NCBI RefSeq assembly: GCF_000153485.2
Contig: NC_018721.1
Span: forward strand, 4,216,001 to 4,280,000
DNA: 64,000 nucleotides
Source of the DNA: Psychroflexus torquis ATCC 700755
GTDB lineage: Bacteria; Bacteroidota; Bacteroidia; Flavobacteriales; Flavobacteriaceae
Reading direction: 5' to 3'
Shown: positions 34,890 through 45,354 of the stretch, piece by piece
Position numbering within the stretch: the stretch's first letter is position 1
How the letters are laid out: every line of letters begins with the position of its first letter
The notes under the pieces: generated by a model
What the model saw: only the letters and a program-made list of their open reading frames with translations
Told to the model about the DNA's origin: nothing
Databases searched by the model: none
Position numbers and translations under genes: made by a program

Positions 34890-35630
34890 TTATTCTGGCC
34901 ATGAGTTGGTGACCTTACCTTGGTCATCAAACACTTCTAGTTTTACGTTATTGTCTTTATCAACATAAAACATAGCTTTTGGTTTTCCGTTATCTCCAAA
35001 TAGAAATAACCCATTATTTTGACTTTTCGTTTTTCCAAGCAGTACCCTTGGTGTCCCGCCTATAAGTCCTTGATCTGAATATTCTCTGTATTTTTGTCTT
35101 CTTAATTTTTTATCTTTAATACTATCTATCTCTGCCATTATTTTATGTGTTTCCTCAATAGATACGTTTGCAGTACGATCGTTAAAAACTAAAGCACTCG
35201 ATACTCTTCTTTCGTCTCCTCTTGCTTCATCAGTCGTTATGAGTTGCATTACCTGGTCACCGTCATATCGATCGTATGATAATGAAAGTCCAGAACTATG
35301 TCCTTTTTCATTTTTGGCACCGTCATATATAAGTCCGCCACATTCAAGGCCATCTTCATTAAAATATAACATTCCTGATCGTTTTTTTCTGTTTTTATTT
35401 ATAGCTTTATTATTGATTATAGTTTCTCCATTTGGAAACTGTTCTACATTGGTAATGATTATTTTAACAGTACCGTCAGCTTCTACAATATTGATGCGTT
35501 CCACATCAATAGTTCCGAATTTTTGATTTTCATTCGTTTTAAAAGCAAACAATACTATTACTGCCATAATAGCTACTGTGCTGACTGCAAATGTTCTTAG
35601 TAATACTAGTTCTCGATTTAATTTTTTCAT
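34890..35630 (-). CDS. Single-pass membrane protein of unknown function
   Basis: This 246-residue protein has one N-terminal membrane helix (TFAVSTVAIMAVIVLFAF) and a periplasmic C-domain made of strand pairs with repeated short motifs: GTIDVERINIVEADGTV, MLYFNEDGLECGGLIYDG, NNGLFLFGDNGKPKAMFYVD and VKLEVFDDQGKV. The repeats FNEDGxE, FGDNGxP and FDDQGxV suggest a beta-structured scaffold. Similar hypothetical proteins are widespread in Bacteroidetes and other bacteria, but I know no function. Own terminator downstream. The 250 bp upstream contain only A/T-rich leader. Confidence 0.7.
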   Translation of the reverse strand: MKKLNRELVLLRTFAVSTVAIMAVIVLFAFKTNENQKFGTIDVERINIVEADGTVKIIITNVEQFPNGETIINNKAINKNRKKRSGMLYFNEDGLECGGLIYDGAKNEKGHSSGLSLSYDRYDGDQVMQLITTDEARGDERRVSSALVFNDRTANVSIEETHKIMAEIDSIKDKKLRRQKYREYSDQGLIGGTPRVLLGKTKSQNNGLFLFGDNGKPKAMFYVDKDNNVKLEVFDDQGKVTNSWPE

Positions 35631-35884
35631 GATCTCTATTTTTAATTATTTAATTATTTGAGACAATGGTAGAACTATAATCACAACTCGACAAGAACTA
35701 TATAGGGAGTACAGGAAAATATGAGTTGAAGTAAGGAATAAATAGGTTGAGTGGTTTTCTGAAAAATCTATTTAAATCATTAAGTGTAAAGTTTCACCAT
35801 ATGGTTAATGAAATTTCGAGGAACTGAATTTTAAATACGGGCATGAGAGTAATTGTTATGTGTTTGTTTAAATTTAGTCACCTG

Positions 35885-35995
35885 GTTAAGCAACTGAATG
35901 AGTAAACAAATACTTACCAAAGAAAATTCCTAGGGAATTTTCTTTGGTAGGCAATGTCCAGAGTAGTCAATTATACAGCGTGTTGCTAGTCGTTT
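35885..35995 (-). repeat. attC-like region S11 with a 16-bp perfect inverted repeat
   Basis: TACCAAAGAAAATTCC (35915-35930) and GGAATTTTCTTTGGTA (35934-35949) are perfect arms around a 3-base spacer. The outer parts GGTTAAGCAAC (about 35884) and TTATACAGCGTGTTGCTAG before the next gene's stop pair only partly. TATACAG is shared with S2 and S5. The inner hairpin is far stronger than in the other dyads and could be a separate signal. Confidence 0.5.
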
Positions 35996-36844
35996 TTATT
36001 TAGAATATTCTTCCACTTTTAAATGTATTCCAATTCCTACATTATATTTTGCTCTTCTTTCATTCCATTCAACATCAACATTATTTCTCCAGATAAAAGG
36101 GCCACTGAATAATTTGGAGGAAAATCTAATTCTCTTATTTTCTTCTTCAATATTTACATCATTTTCTAGATGAATACATTCTATAGATACTATAAAATCA
36201 TTTTCAAAAGATAAATATTGATTTGAAACATCAATTTTAACCAGTCCCGTTTCACTGATTTCAACAATATTATCAACTTCATTTATTTTCACAAAATCTA
36301 TTTGATCATCTTTAATAGTGTAAAAATTGACTCTAAAAGTTGCAGATTTATATCCTAGTTCAGCTATATTAAATTTAACATTTTTTATATCGTAGGTTTT
36401 ATTTTTTTTCACCTCAATTTTTTTACCGATTTCTGTGCCTAAACTTTCGGAAAGAAAATTGACTAGAATCATTTTTGTTTCAGTTTTAGATCCAACAATT
36501 TTTTCTTTAAATCTCCTTTTTTCATTAGAAACCATAACTTCCTCTAAACTCTCAATTTTAGAGATGAGTTGAATAGGATTTAGTTCTAATTGATTTTTAA
36601 TTATTTTTTTTTCAAAATTCAAATGTGAAAAAATTAAAGAATCATTCTCTTTTAGTAATGAGTTTTCAAAAGAAAATAGTCCTTTCATAGTACTCACTGT
36701 TCCAATAGAGGTTCCTTTTATTGAGATGTTTACGTATGGTATTCCATTTCCAAATTCATCTACACATTTTCCCTTTAGTTGAGAATAAGAATTTGAAACA
36801 AAAAATAAGCAAGCGAAAAGCAGTAATTTAGAATAGTATTTCAT
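35996..36844 (-). CDS. Secreted protein with carboxypeptidase-like regulatory (CarboxypepD_reg) domain
   Basis: This 282-residue protein has a signal peptide (LLFACLFFVSNSYSQ). Residues 22-105 match the CarboxypepD_reg-like beta sandwich found at the N-terminus of SusC/TonB-dependent receptors: LKGKCVDEFGNGIPYVNISI, then GTSIGTVSTMKGLFSF. The rest is a beta-rich domain (KYNVGIGIHLKVEE at the end) without a barrel or plug, so it is not a receptor. Stand-alone proteins of this layout are common in flavobacteria. Substrate and role unknown. Confidence 0.78.
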   Translation of the reverse strand: MKYYSKLLLFACLFFVSNSYSQLKGKCVDEFGNGIPYVNISIKGTSIGTVSTMKGLFSFENSLLKENDSLIFSHLNFEKKIIKNQLELNPIQLISKIESLEEVMVSNEKRRFKEKIVGSKTETKMILVNFLSESLGTEIGKKIEVKKNKTYDIKNVKFNIAELGYKSATFRVNFYTIKDDQIDFVKINEVDNIVEISETGLVKIDVSNQYLSFENDFIVSIECIHLENDVNIEEENKRIRFSSKLFSGPFIWRNNVDVEWNERRAKYNVGIGIHLKVEEYSK

Positions 36845-37141
36845 TTTTTTTCTATAATAATTTATAATAACTTATATTAAGACGAACGAACTTAAAGTTT
36901 GTTACAGTTCAGCAATCAGTTTTTAAATTACTAGCGACGGGTATTATAGGGCAAGTAGAGCGGTAAAAAGCGATACGTCTTTAATTTTACACTGAGCCAA
37001 AATGGTGTAACTTGATTTTAATTGATTCATTCTTAAAAGCCAAATCAAATAGATTTGGAGAACTTAGTTTAAGGCTCTAAACTTTGGGTTAATCACCAAA
37101 ACCCGTATTAACTATAGCCATTGTTTCACTTTCGTGTTCTT

Positions 37142-38062
37142 TCATCTAGTTTGTATGTCAGATTGAGAAACTTGCATAATAACTTTCTTATCATATAACA
37201 AGCTTAATATGTAGCCAATTTGGTCTTTATCGCCCGCATTACAACCTATTTTTAAAATGTCTTTTGATGCAATTCCATCATGTCCAAAATTTGTGAACAT
37301 TTTTAATGTGTTTGGTGTTTTATTTTCTATAAATATATTTGATTTTCCATTTTGGAAGTTACCATCTATATTTTTGTGAAAAGTACCGTTGGAAATACAA
37401 ATTATTCGCCATTCTTTTTCTGAAGACCACTCTTTTCTTTTTATCATAGAAGATATTAATGAACAGAAAAATTTCAATTCATTTAACTCTGCATGACTAA
37501 TTTCATTATCAATAAAGTAACTGTTGATGTCTGAAATAAAACCGCTTTTCATCTCATCAAAAATAGTTCCGTATGGATCTATATATTTAGAATTATTGCT
37601 ATAGTATATTACTGGAATCAAAAACACAGTAATGTTATCAATTTCACACCAGAATTCAAGAAGGTTTTTAGGAGTAAAACCAACACGTATTCCTTTATGT
37701 TTATTTCCATATTTTTCCCATTGATTCATATCGTCGTTCAATTCTGATAGACTGAAAACGAACGCTGAAAAGTTGTTAATCGATTGTCCTTTATATGACT
37801 GCTTTAATTTATTAGATAGTGTTTGATCAAATTTATTGGAGATATATTCTTGACCATATATTAATTCATTAGGGTCATTCATTAAAAAAATACTAGAAGC
37901 TCTAATGGATTGAGATTTAATCATTGCCTCCATCGCTTCTAATGAAGTGTAGTGATATAATTGCGATTCTTGTTTGTATTCAGGATTATTTGAAATAATT
38001 TCATTCGCTTTCATTGAAAAATCTTCGAATCTTTTTATGAATGTATCCTTAATAGAAGTCAT
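37142..38062 (-). CDS. DUF2971 family protein
   Basis: This 306-residue cytoplasmic protein has DUF2971 landmarks: YHYTSLEAMEAMIKSQSIRA near the start, FLMNDPNELIYG, then MNQWEKYGNKHKGIRVGF and WSSEKEWRIICIS. DUF2971 proteins occur in defence islands and mobile elements, and their fold is thought related to ADP-ribosyl-type enzymes; I treat that as possible only. The gene lies between a LIR upstream and an unclear 300-bp spacer (36845-37141) containing TATTATAGGGC and CTATAGCC segments. Start ATG at 38062. Confidence 0.8.
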   Translation of the reverse strand: MTSIKDTFIKRFEDFSMKANEIISNNPEYKQESQLYHYTSLEAMEAMIKSQSIRASSIFLMNDPNELIYGQEYISNKFDQTLSNKLKQSYKGQSINNFSAFVFSLSELNDDMNQWEKYGNKHKGIRVGFTPKNLLEFWCEIDNITVFLIPVIYYSNNSKYIDPYGTIFDEMKSGFISDINSYFIDNEISHAELNELKFFCSLISSMIKRKEWSSEKEWRIICISNGTFHKNIDGNFQNGKSNIFIENKTPNTLKMFTNFGHDGIASKDILKIGCNAGDKDQIGYILSLLYDKKVIMQVSQSDIQTR

Positions 38063-38082
38063 TGATTATAAGTTTTTTTTAC

Positions 38083-38420
38083 ATGAAGCACAAAATATGG
38101 ACAATATAATAAGTTGTGTTATTCTCATTTCAGTAACAGTATAAATTTAGTGATTTTTTTATTGTCTTAAAAGTCTTAACATTAAAAACATGCTTTAATA
38201 AATGCTGAAATATTGGAAGTAATTAATCTATATCTCAAACCACAACATTAGATTACACTCTATTGTAAAAGAATCTTAAAATGCTTTTTACTAGCTACTA
38301 ATAGACTAATCAATAGCTAATTAATGGCCTCCAATGGCTTCACAATTACCTTGAAATAGAAAACCAACGTTAAGACTAACGGCTTTTTATAAACTCGTTA
38401 ATCTTAACCTTGGTTATGAA
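38083..38420 (-). repeat. LIR copy 12, without terminator half
   Basis: The gene-start palindrome is GACAATATAATAAGTTGTG-TTATTC at about 38099-38126. The conserved middle is intact (TTGTCTTAAAAGTC, AACATGCTTTAATAAATGC), and an extra duplication, CCAACGTTAAGACTAACGGC, lies near 38363-38382. At GTTATGAAGTTTAAAATTAC similarity stops and an eroded membrane-protein gene begins. Confidence 0.83.
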
Positions 38421-38424
38421 GTTT

Positions 38425-38615
38425 AAAATTACTTCAATTACAATAATTATTAGCGCATTTATTCCACCAATTGTATTGCTGATTTGCCCTGTCTGACTAA
38501 AATCAAAATCACTCTAATATACAGGTATAGTAAAAGCAAATAAACTTCCAATTAAAATAAGCACAACTCTTATATAGTTAAAAATGGATTTATTTAACCC
38601 CTACATTTATTTTTC
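38425..38615 (-). pseudogene. Small membrane protein remnant
   Basis: The minus-strand frame reads NKSIFNYIRVVLILIGSLFA, then FTIPVY, TAG, SDFDFSQTGQISNTI and GGINALIIIVIEVILNF. It has two hydrophobic helices separated by a nonsense codon and no start. Gene family unknown. Between it and 38700, GGGCTAACC (38628) and GTTAGC (38684) form the ends of a 60-bp attC-like segment. Confidence 0.5.
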
Positions 38616-38767
38616 TAATAAGGGCTAACCTTAGGACATAGTAGAAGTAGAGTTCTACCAACTTTACCATTTTTATTATGATGTTAGCAAACGTACTTTC
38701 TTAAAACCTACTTATTAAATTTTATAGCAATTGCCTTTTTTCCACGTTTATACATTATTGCGGACTT

Positions 38768-39887
38768 GAATTCAACTAATAAATGCAACTTTTAGATTTG
38801 ATTATTATAGCTACTTTTTCAAAACAAGAAAGAGGAAAATATTCCTCTTTCTTGTTTTGATGGAAAGGTTATTTTTACAGCATCAAATCGCCAAAAAAGA
38901 AGTTGCAATGAGTCACCTTACCAAAGAACAAAGATATACAATATCTGTAATGCGCAAAGAAGGCTATAACCATAGAGCTATTGCAGAAAGTATAGACAAA
39001 GACAAGTCAGTAATTAGTCGAGAGCTAAAGCGTAATAAGGATCAAAGAAGCGGTGAATATCGCTATGAATTAGCTGTGAAAAAGTGTCGCGAGAGACATA
39101 AAACAAAACCTAAACAGATTTGTTTTACAAATGAAATAAAAACAGCTTCAGAAAGGCTTTTAAAGTTAGATTATAGTCCAGAACAGGTAGTAGGGATATT
39201 AAAGAAACACCAAGAACCTAGTGTAAGTGTTGAAACACTTTATCAACATATCTGGAATGATAAAAAACATAAAGGAACCCTACATAAGCATCTAAGACAT
39301 CAAGGCAGGCGTTATCGTAAAAGAGGCGCAGCAAAGGATTCTAGGGGTATTATAAAAGACAGGGTAAGTATAGAAAAACGACCTAGTAAAGTGGAGCTCA
39401 GAGATCGCTTTGGAGATCTTGAAGTGGATTTGATAATAGGTAAAAATCACAATCAAGCTATTCTAACAATTAATGATAGAAGCTCTGGAATGCTTAAAAT
39501 GAAAAAAGTTCCTTCTAAAGAATCCAAAGGGGTAGGCTTAGCAATCATAGATTTATTAGAGGATTGGAAACCTTATTTGAAAACTATTACAGCGGATAAT
39601 GGAAAAGAGTTTGCAGACCACCTTGTGGTAGCGCAAGAGCTAAATATAGATTATTATTTTGCAAGACCTTATCACTCCTGGGAACGGGGTTCAAACGAAA
39701 ACCTAAACGGACTGATAAGACAATATTTACCTAAAAAAACAGACTTTACAAAAATCACTGATTACCAAGTAAAACAGATACAAGAGAAATTAAATCTAAG
39801 ACCTAGAAAAAGGTTCAATTATGAAAATCCTATATTTGTAATGGATCAATTATTATTTAACCCAGAAGTTGCATTTATGACTTGAAT
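38768..39887 (+). mobile_element. IS30-family insertion sequence, copy 1 (intact)
   Basis: About 1.12 kb long, with inverted repeats containing ATTCAA-CTnATAAATGCAACTT at both ends (left near 38768, right near 39862-39887). It carries one intact transposase. It lies inside the tandem-domain gene. A second, decayed copy is at 48400-49505. Confidence 0.88.
38908..39885 (+). CDS. IS30-family transposase
   Basis: Start ATG at 38908 (MSHLTKEQRYTISVMRKEG) gives 325 residues. An N-terminal helix-turn-helix of the IS30 type (NHRAIAESIDKDKSVISREL) is followed by the DDE integrase core: DLEVDLIIGKNHNQAIL with the first Asp, TITADNGKEFADH with the second, and WERGSNENLNGLIRQYLPK with the catalytic Glu. 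All catalytic residues are present and the frame is open, so the element may be active. An in-frame upstream start at 38857 is less likely because it reads from near the inverted repeat. Confidence 0.92.
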   Translation: MSHLTKEQRYTISVMRKEGYNHRAIAESIDKDKSVISRELKRNKDQRSGEYRYELAVKKCRERHKTKPKQICFTNEIKTASERLLKLDYSPEQVVGILKKHQEPSVSVETLYQHIWNDKKHKGTLHKHLRHQGRRYRKRGAAKDSRGIIKDRVSIEKRPSKVELRDRFGDLEVDLIIGKNHNQAILTINDRSSGMLKMKKVPSKESKGVGLAIIDLLEDWKPYLKTITADNGKEFADHLVVAQELNIDYYFARPYHSWERGSNENLNGLIRQYLPKKTDFTKITDYQVKQIQEKLNLRPRKRFNYENPIFVMDQLLFNPEVAFMT

Positions 39888-40514
39888 CCGGCGGATATTT
39901 GTTTTCTCCAAAATTTCTTTTCCATTTTTTTCGCAAACTTCAATAAATCTTGTTCAATACTATTATTTATTAAACCTCCCGTTAAAGCAGATTTCCACTT
40001 AATTCCTCCCCTAATTTTTTTTATGAAATCATAGTCTTTTATAGGTTCACTCATCACAAAGAAAGGAATTGCCTCAATTTTTTGAACTACGGCAATTCTG
40101 TCATTTTCAGGAGTTTTTTCGTCCGTAAACTTTATTGCAGTCATTTGTTTTCCGTTTGTATAAATTACTGCGTCAAATTTTATATTTTCATATTTGTATT
40201 GTTTAGCTAATTTATTAATATACTTACTCACCTTTGTAGCTATACTTTCATTTACCAATCCTCCAGTAATAACAGAACCCCATTGTATTCCTTTTCCACC
40301 TCCTTTTAAAGTTTCATATTCTCTTACAGGTTCTGCCAATAAATAAACTTCGATTCCATTTACTTTTTGAACTTTCGATTTAATTTGTGCAACACTATTC
40401 AGCGTAATAAATAATACTAAAATTGATAATACTTTTCTCATACTTTTAATTTTCCTTTTGTTTTGATTTGTGAATAATTACTTTTTTCAATTTATAATTT
40501 TGACTGGTTTTCAA

Positions 40515-40675
40515 TCGCATATTTGCTAACGCGTTTGTATATTATTTGTTGCGTTGATCGGACAACCAATTTAATATTTGCAAACTGAATAGAAAATCCA
40601 AGAGTTCCTCCGCTTCGGGATTCCTAAGTGGAGAATAACTTACGATTAATTTTACACGCGTTGTACACCTTAATT
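40515..40675 (-). repeat. attC-like imperfect dyad, site S8
   Basis: TTTGCTAACGCGTTTGTATA (40530-40549) and, at the far edge, TTTTACACGCGTTGTACACC pair through AACGCG/CGCGTT and the A/T step. A second internal pair is TGTTGCGTTGATCG/CGATTAATTTTAC. GCTAACGCG...ACGCGTTGT is the most attC-like pair in the window. It sits upstream of the broken 38708 gene and is the right-hand end of the cassette-like region. Confidence 0.5.
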
Positions 40676-40818
40676 TAGTGTCTAATTGAAGTGTAAATAC
40701 TGTATTTTTCTATTATTGTTTTATTATCCCAATCAATTTCTAATGTTTGATATGATCTACTTACGCTATGTTTTTCTGCCGAAAATTGAAATACCTAAGC
40801 CAGTTTGTTATATTTTAA

Positions 40819-42207
40819 CACTAGCATCCGAAAGTTTTTAGAAAGAAGTAAGAAACATGTTTCTACCCCAATGTTTACATTAAAAAGCTCACTTTACCCA
40901 GAAAATAAGTCCCTCTCTAACACTAATACTTTTTGTGGTGAAATTGTCACTTTACGAACACCTTCTCTGACTTCATTGCACACATAGTCTAGTGATAAGT
41001 AGTGATATAAGCAAAATCTCACTTTTTCTGACAAATTAGAAAAAGCAACTGCTTTTTTGGAAATAGTTCGCTTTATAAGCTCTAAAAGTAGATAATTTAT
41101 CAGCGCTACATATATTTGCGATTTTACTGCATTCTCACTGGTTCCCCAGAAGGTTTTTACTTGTAGGTTTTGTTTTAAAGCTTTAAAAAACAATTCAATA
41201 TCCCAACGTTTCTTATATAATGCTGCAATGGTATTGTATTCCCAATCAAGTTGGTTGGTAATAATGGCAATTACTTTGTTTTCATCTTCTTTATAAACAT
41301 GTACCAATCTTAGTTTATGCTTTGAAATACCCGTTTCTATCGCCCTACCTGATGTAAGTTGTATTATTTCATCTTTAAGAATATGTTGGTCAACATCATC
41401 AGCAAGCTCCAGCTCCTCTATCGTTTCATACAAAGTGTTGGACTTAATTCTAGTAACAAATACATTTTCTGCTTTTATTCTATTGAGCATTAATTCAAAA
41501 TCGAAATAAGCTCTGTCTTCAACTATAATAGTGTCTTTAGGGAAAATCAGTTGCTTTAATCCATATCTGTCATGAACCTTTGCTTCTGTTATATTTACTA
41601 CATCAGGTATCATTAAATTATAATCCCAGCTAGTGTGCAATTTAATACCTCCTTTAGCTGTCCGAAACTCTGCCCAATCAAACATAGCCAGACACAAGGA
41701 AATCGTTGAGCTATCTATTAGTTTAACTACCTTGCCCTTAATCTCTTCTATAATATGGGTGTTATGATGCTGTTTTAGCACCGATTTATAGTGACTTAAT
41801 AAACGATAATACAAGCTCTCAAACACCTGCCAGTCACGCTTTTTATTGCCATCGCTCATTGTAGAACGAGCAGGGCTTTGGGTTAAACCTAAGTCGCTTA
41901 TAAAAATCTCGCTAACTCCAATTCCTGCTGATATATCATTGAGGCTCTGGCACTTATTAAGCTGTCCGAAAGTTAAAGCAACAAACTGGTCGTAAGTTCT
42001 ATACTTATGAACACCTTTATCTGTTTTGTAGGTATTGGTGCAACTTCTAAATAACCAATGGGGTACTAAATCTAAAATTTGTCGAATGACTGGTTTATTG
42101 TTATTTTTGTTTCGCCTGAAGAGTCCCATATTTGAAAAGTTTTTGGTAGAACTCAAAAATACGTGATTCTGAGGGCTTTTTAAAATCCCGACTTTCGGAT
42201 GCTAGTG
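40819..42207 (-). mobile_element. IS4-family insertion sequence with 9-bp target duplication
   Basis: The element is 1389 bp. Terminal inverted repeats are perfect over 17 bp: CACTAGCATCCGAAAGT (40819-40835) and ACTTTCGGATGCTAGTG (42191-42207). The 9-bp target duplication ATATTTTAA is exact on both sides (40810-40818, 42208-42216). Perfect ends and duplication indicate a recent insertion. Confidence 0.95.
40894..42156 (-). CDS. IS4-family transposase
   Basis: This 420-residue protein has an N-terminal DUF4372-type region (FGQLNKCQSLNDISAG) and then a DDE_Tnp_1 core: VVKLIDSSTISLCLAMFDWA with the first Asp, DTIIVEDRAYFDF with the second, and the YREK-type signature YKKRWDIELFFKALKQNL with Glu. 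The frame is open, with a normal length for the IS4 group typical of Bacteroidetes. ATG at 42129 (MGLFRRNKNNNK) is an alternative start. Confidence 0.92.
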   Translation of the reverse strand: MSSTKNFSNMGLFRRNKNNNKPVIRQILDLVPHWLFRSCTNTYKTDKGVHKYRTYDQFVALTFGQLNKCQSLNDISAGIGVSEIFISDLGLTQSPARSTMSDGNKKRDWQVFESLYYRLLSHYKSVLKQHHNTHIIEEIKGKVVKLIDSSTISLCLAMFDWAEFRTAKGGIKLHTSWDYNLMIPDVVNITEAKVHDRYGLKQLIFPKDTIIVEDRAYFDFELMLNRIKAENVFVTRIKSNTLYETIEELELADDVDQHILKDEIIQLTSGRAIETGISKHKLRLVHVYKEDENKVIAIITNQLDWEYNTIAALYKKRWDIELFFKALKQNLQVKTFWGTSENAVKSQIYVALINYLLLELIKRTISKKAVAFSNLSEKVRFCLYHYLSLDYVCNEVREGVRKVTISPQKVLVLERDLFSG

Positions 42208-42419
42208 ATATTTTAAGTCTACATCAAAATCTTTAGAATCCAATGCATTTCTTTTCGGTCTTTGACACTATTTTTGGTTCCTTATAATGGATTACTCCCC
42301 TTAGTCATAAAAATGCTTCCCACTCCCCCACTGTTTTACTCTTATCTTTAGAAATGACTCTAAATAATTTTAGTTATTTATCCTTCTTATTATAAATTAC
42401 CTTGTATATTTATCTTGTA

Positions 42420-42500
42420 AATTTTGGGAGTAGCTATTGAGTTAGTTTGAGAAAAATCCTTAGAACCTGATTTGGTTAATACCAACGTAGGAAAAAAATT
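42420..42500 (+). promoter_or_regulatory. TPP riboswitch (THI element)
   Basis: The 3' core CTTAGAACCTGATTTGGTTA plus ATACCAACGTAGGAAA matches the TPP aptamer (CCTGATctGGaTAATaCCAGCGTAGGgAA). The 5' side has TTTTGGGAGTAGC, TTGAGTTAGTTTGAGA in place of the CTGAGA segment, and a TTTT/AAAA P1. It binds thiamine pyrophosphate and would repress the thi genes downstream. The first of those, thiS, is dead, so the switch now controls thiC alone. Confidence 0.88.
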
Positions 42501-42559
42501 ACTTAGATTTAGTTGTACAGACACTACTTCCCAAAGGTTTACAGTACTATTTTATAAAT

Positions 42560-42765
42560 ATAATCACTATAAAAGTAAACCAAGAAATCCATCAATTTTC
42601 AGAAATATTAAAGGCAATTGCCCACGTTCGTTTTATAACTATAAATACGAATAAGACAGTCATAACGCTAAGTAGCCCTGTTTTTAAGAAAATGTATTGG
42701 TCTTTTTTGGAGCATTTTAAAATAGTGATAAAATGCTAATTGGTATATCCACAACAGGAGGTTAA
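42560..42765 (+). pseudogene. thiS: thiS remnant (sulfur-carrier protein)
   Basis: The segment is 206 bp, the length of a normal thiS. The frame opens I-ITIKVNQEIHQFSE, like the ThiS N-terminus, but with ATA where ATG is expected. After WSFLEHF one base is out of phase near 42718, and the second frame ends DKMLIGISTTGG and TAA. That is the ThiS C-terminal Gly-Gly that becomes thiocarboxylated. Position between the TPP riboswitch and thiC is the standard flavobacterial order. A lost start plus a frameshift mean no ThiS is made here. Confidence 0.75.
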
Positions 42766-42807
42766 CTAATTAGTTATTAAACCTTGTAAACTATTTAATT
42801 GATCTAA

Positions 42808-44673
<1,866 letters not shown>

Positions 44674-44689
44674 GATTTTTAGGAAGTTC

Positions 44690-44713
44690 CCACGCTTTAA
44701 AAAAAAAGCGTGG
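44690..44713 (+). terminator. Intrinsic terminator after thiC
   Basis: CCACGCTTT pairs with AAAGCGTGG across an A-rich loop. It is followed by the widespread flavobacterial GTCGGGCTTTCC tail, which recurs in part at 53386-53470. Confidence 0.7.
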
Positions 44714-44797
44714 TCGGGCTTTCCTTTTTATCTTTTGCCGAAAGAGCAAAAGGATGCCAATACAATCCCTAACTCATGCCTAGTTAAATTTATAATG
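44714..44797 (+). repeat. 84-bp terminator-associated repeat, copy 1
   Basis: The segment from GGGCTTTCC through GCAAAAGGATGCCAATACA and CCCTAACTCATG to TAAATTTATAAT is repeated at 53386-53470 with few changes. The inner CTTTTGC...GCAAAAG is a hairpin. Such tails follow terminators at several places in flavobacterial genomes. Confidence 0.7.
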
Positions 44798-44985
44798 TCC
44801 TATAAATAAATTTAATTATACAACAACGCAGTTCAGATTTTATGCTGGATTAAAGTTGAAATAATTAGCATAGCCTTTATCAGGGAATTGTTTTTGATAA
44901 AAACCAACTTAAAAAGCCTGTACCGAATTTAGTTCAGTACAGGCTTTTTAGTGCGACAGTTTAGGTTTAGATTGGTATTACCACT
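44786..44985 (+). mobile_element. Degenerate MITE copy
   Basis: The pattern TTTATAATGTCCTATAAATAAATTTAATTATACAAC ... CATAGCC ... AAAGCCTGTACCGAA ... AGATTGGTATTA is recognisable, but both terminal repeats are eroded and the inner sequence is about 25 percent diverged from the other copies. It appears to be the oldest copy in the window. Confidence 0.6.
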
Positions 44986-45096
44986 AAAATCATGATCTCC
45001 TGATAAAATTATGTGTCACTAGTCAAGTGATCTTTCAATATAGTGTAGTATATTTAATAATCATACATGTTTTAAGGCAGCTATAAGCTAGCCAGC

Positions 45097-45136
45097 AAGG
45101 GTACTTCCACATTCGTGTGGTGTACCCTTCTTTTAT
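45097..45136 (+). terminator. Terminator-like hairpin without an adjacent gene
   Basis: AAGGGTACTTCCAC (45097-45110) pairs with GTGGTGTACCCTT (45117-45129) and is followed by CTTTT. No gene ends nearby now. It may be left over from the deleted part of the thi operon. Confidence 0.55.
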
Positions 45137-45354
45137 GATAATTATTTTCATAAGAATTTCGGTTTCTATCTTTCATAAAAATAAGATCAAGCATTTTTCT
45201 CTATACAGTTATCAGAGCTTTCATTTTGATTCTACTTTTTAAGAGGAGTTTGACCTGTAAGTCTTTATGAGATTGATTATATTTTATAGAGAACAGAAAT
45301 GGAATATTTATTTCTGTTCTTAAAGGCTTATTTCTTCTTTTTGATATTCTAAAT

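Larger units (their letters stand above)
38708..40441 (-). pseudogene. Exported protein with two tandem homologous domains, split by IS30
   Basis: From ATG at 40441 there is a signal peptide (LSILVLFITLNSVAQ), then domain 1 (VYLLAEPVREYETLKGGGKG...KFDAVIYTNGKQMTAIKF) and domain 2, clearly homologous (FFVMSEPIKDYDFIKKIRG...GLINNSIEQDLLKFAKK). Domain 2 breaks at WRKQIS where IS30 is inserted. On the far side of IS30 the frame resumes SAIMYKRGKKAIAIKFNK and stops at 38708, matching the end of domain 1. GCGGA is present at both IS edges. Restored length would be about 203 residues. Fold and role unknown. Confidence 0.82.

Noticed and set aside
321..40675. Calling the LIR repeats classical attC sites outright
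   Set aside because: They are three to five times longer than usual attC sites, the R-box consensus is not clearly present, and no integrase is visible. The similarity is kept as a hypothesis in the findings, not as a feature label.
42472..42654. Plus-strand 60-codon open frame over the riboswitch
   Set aside because: It overlaps the conserved TPP aptamer and the thiS remnant in another frame, and has no ribosome binding region or family resemblance.
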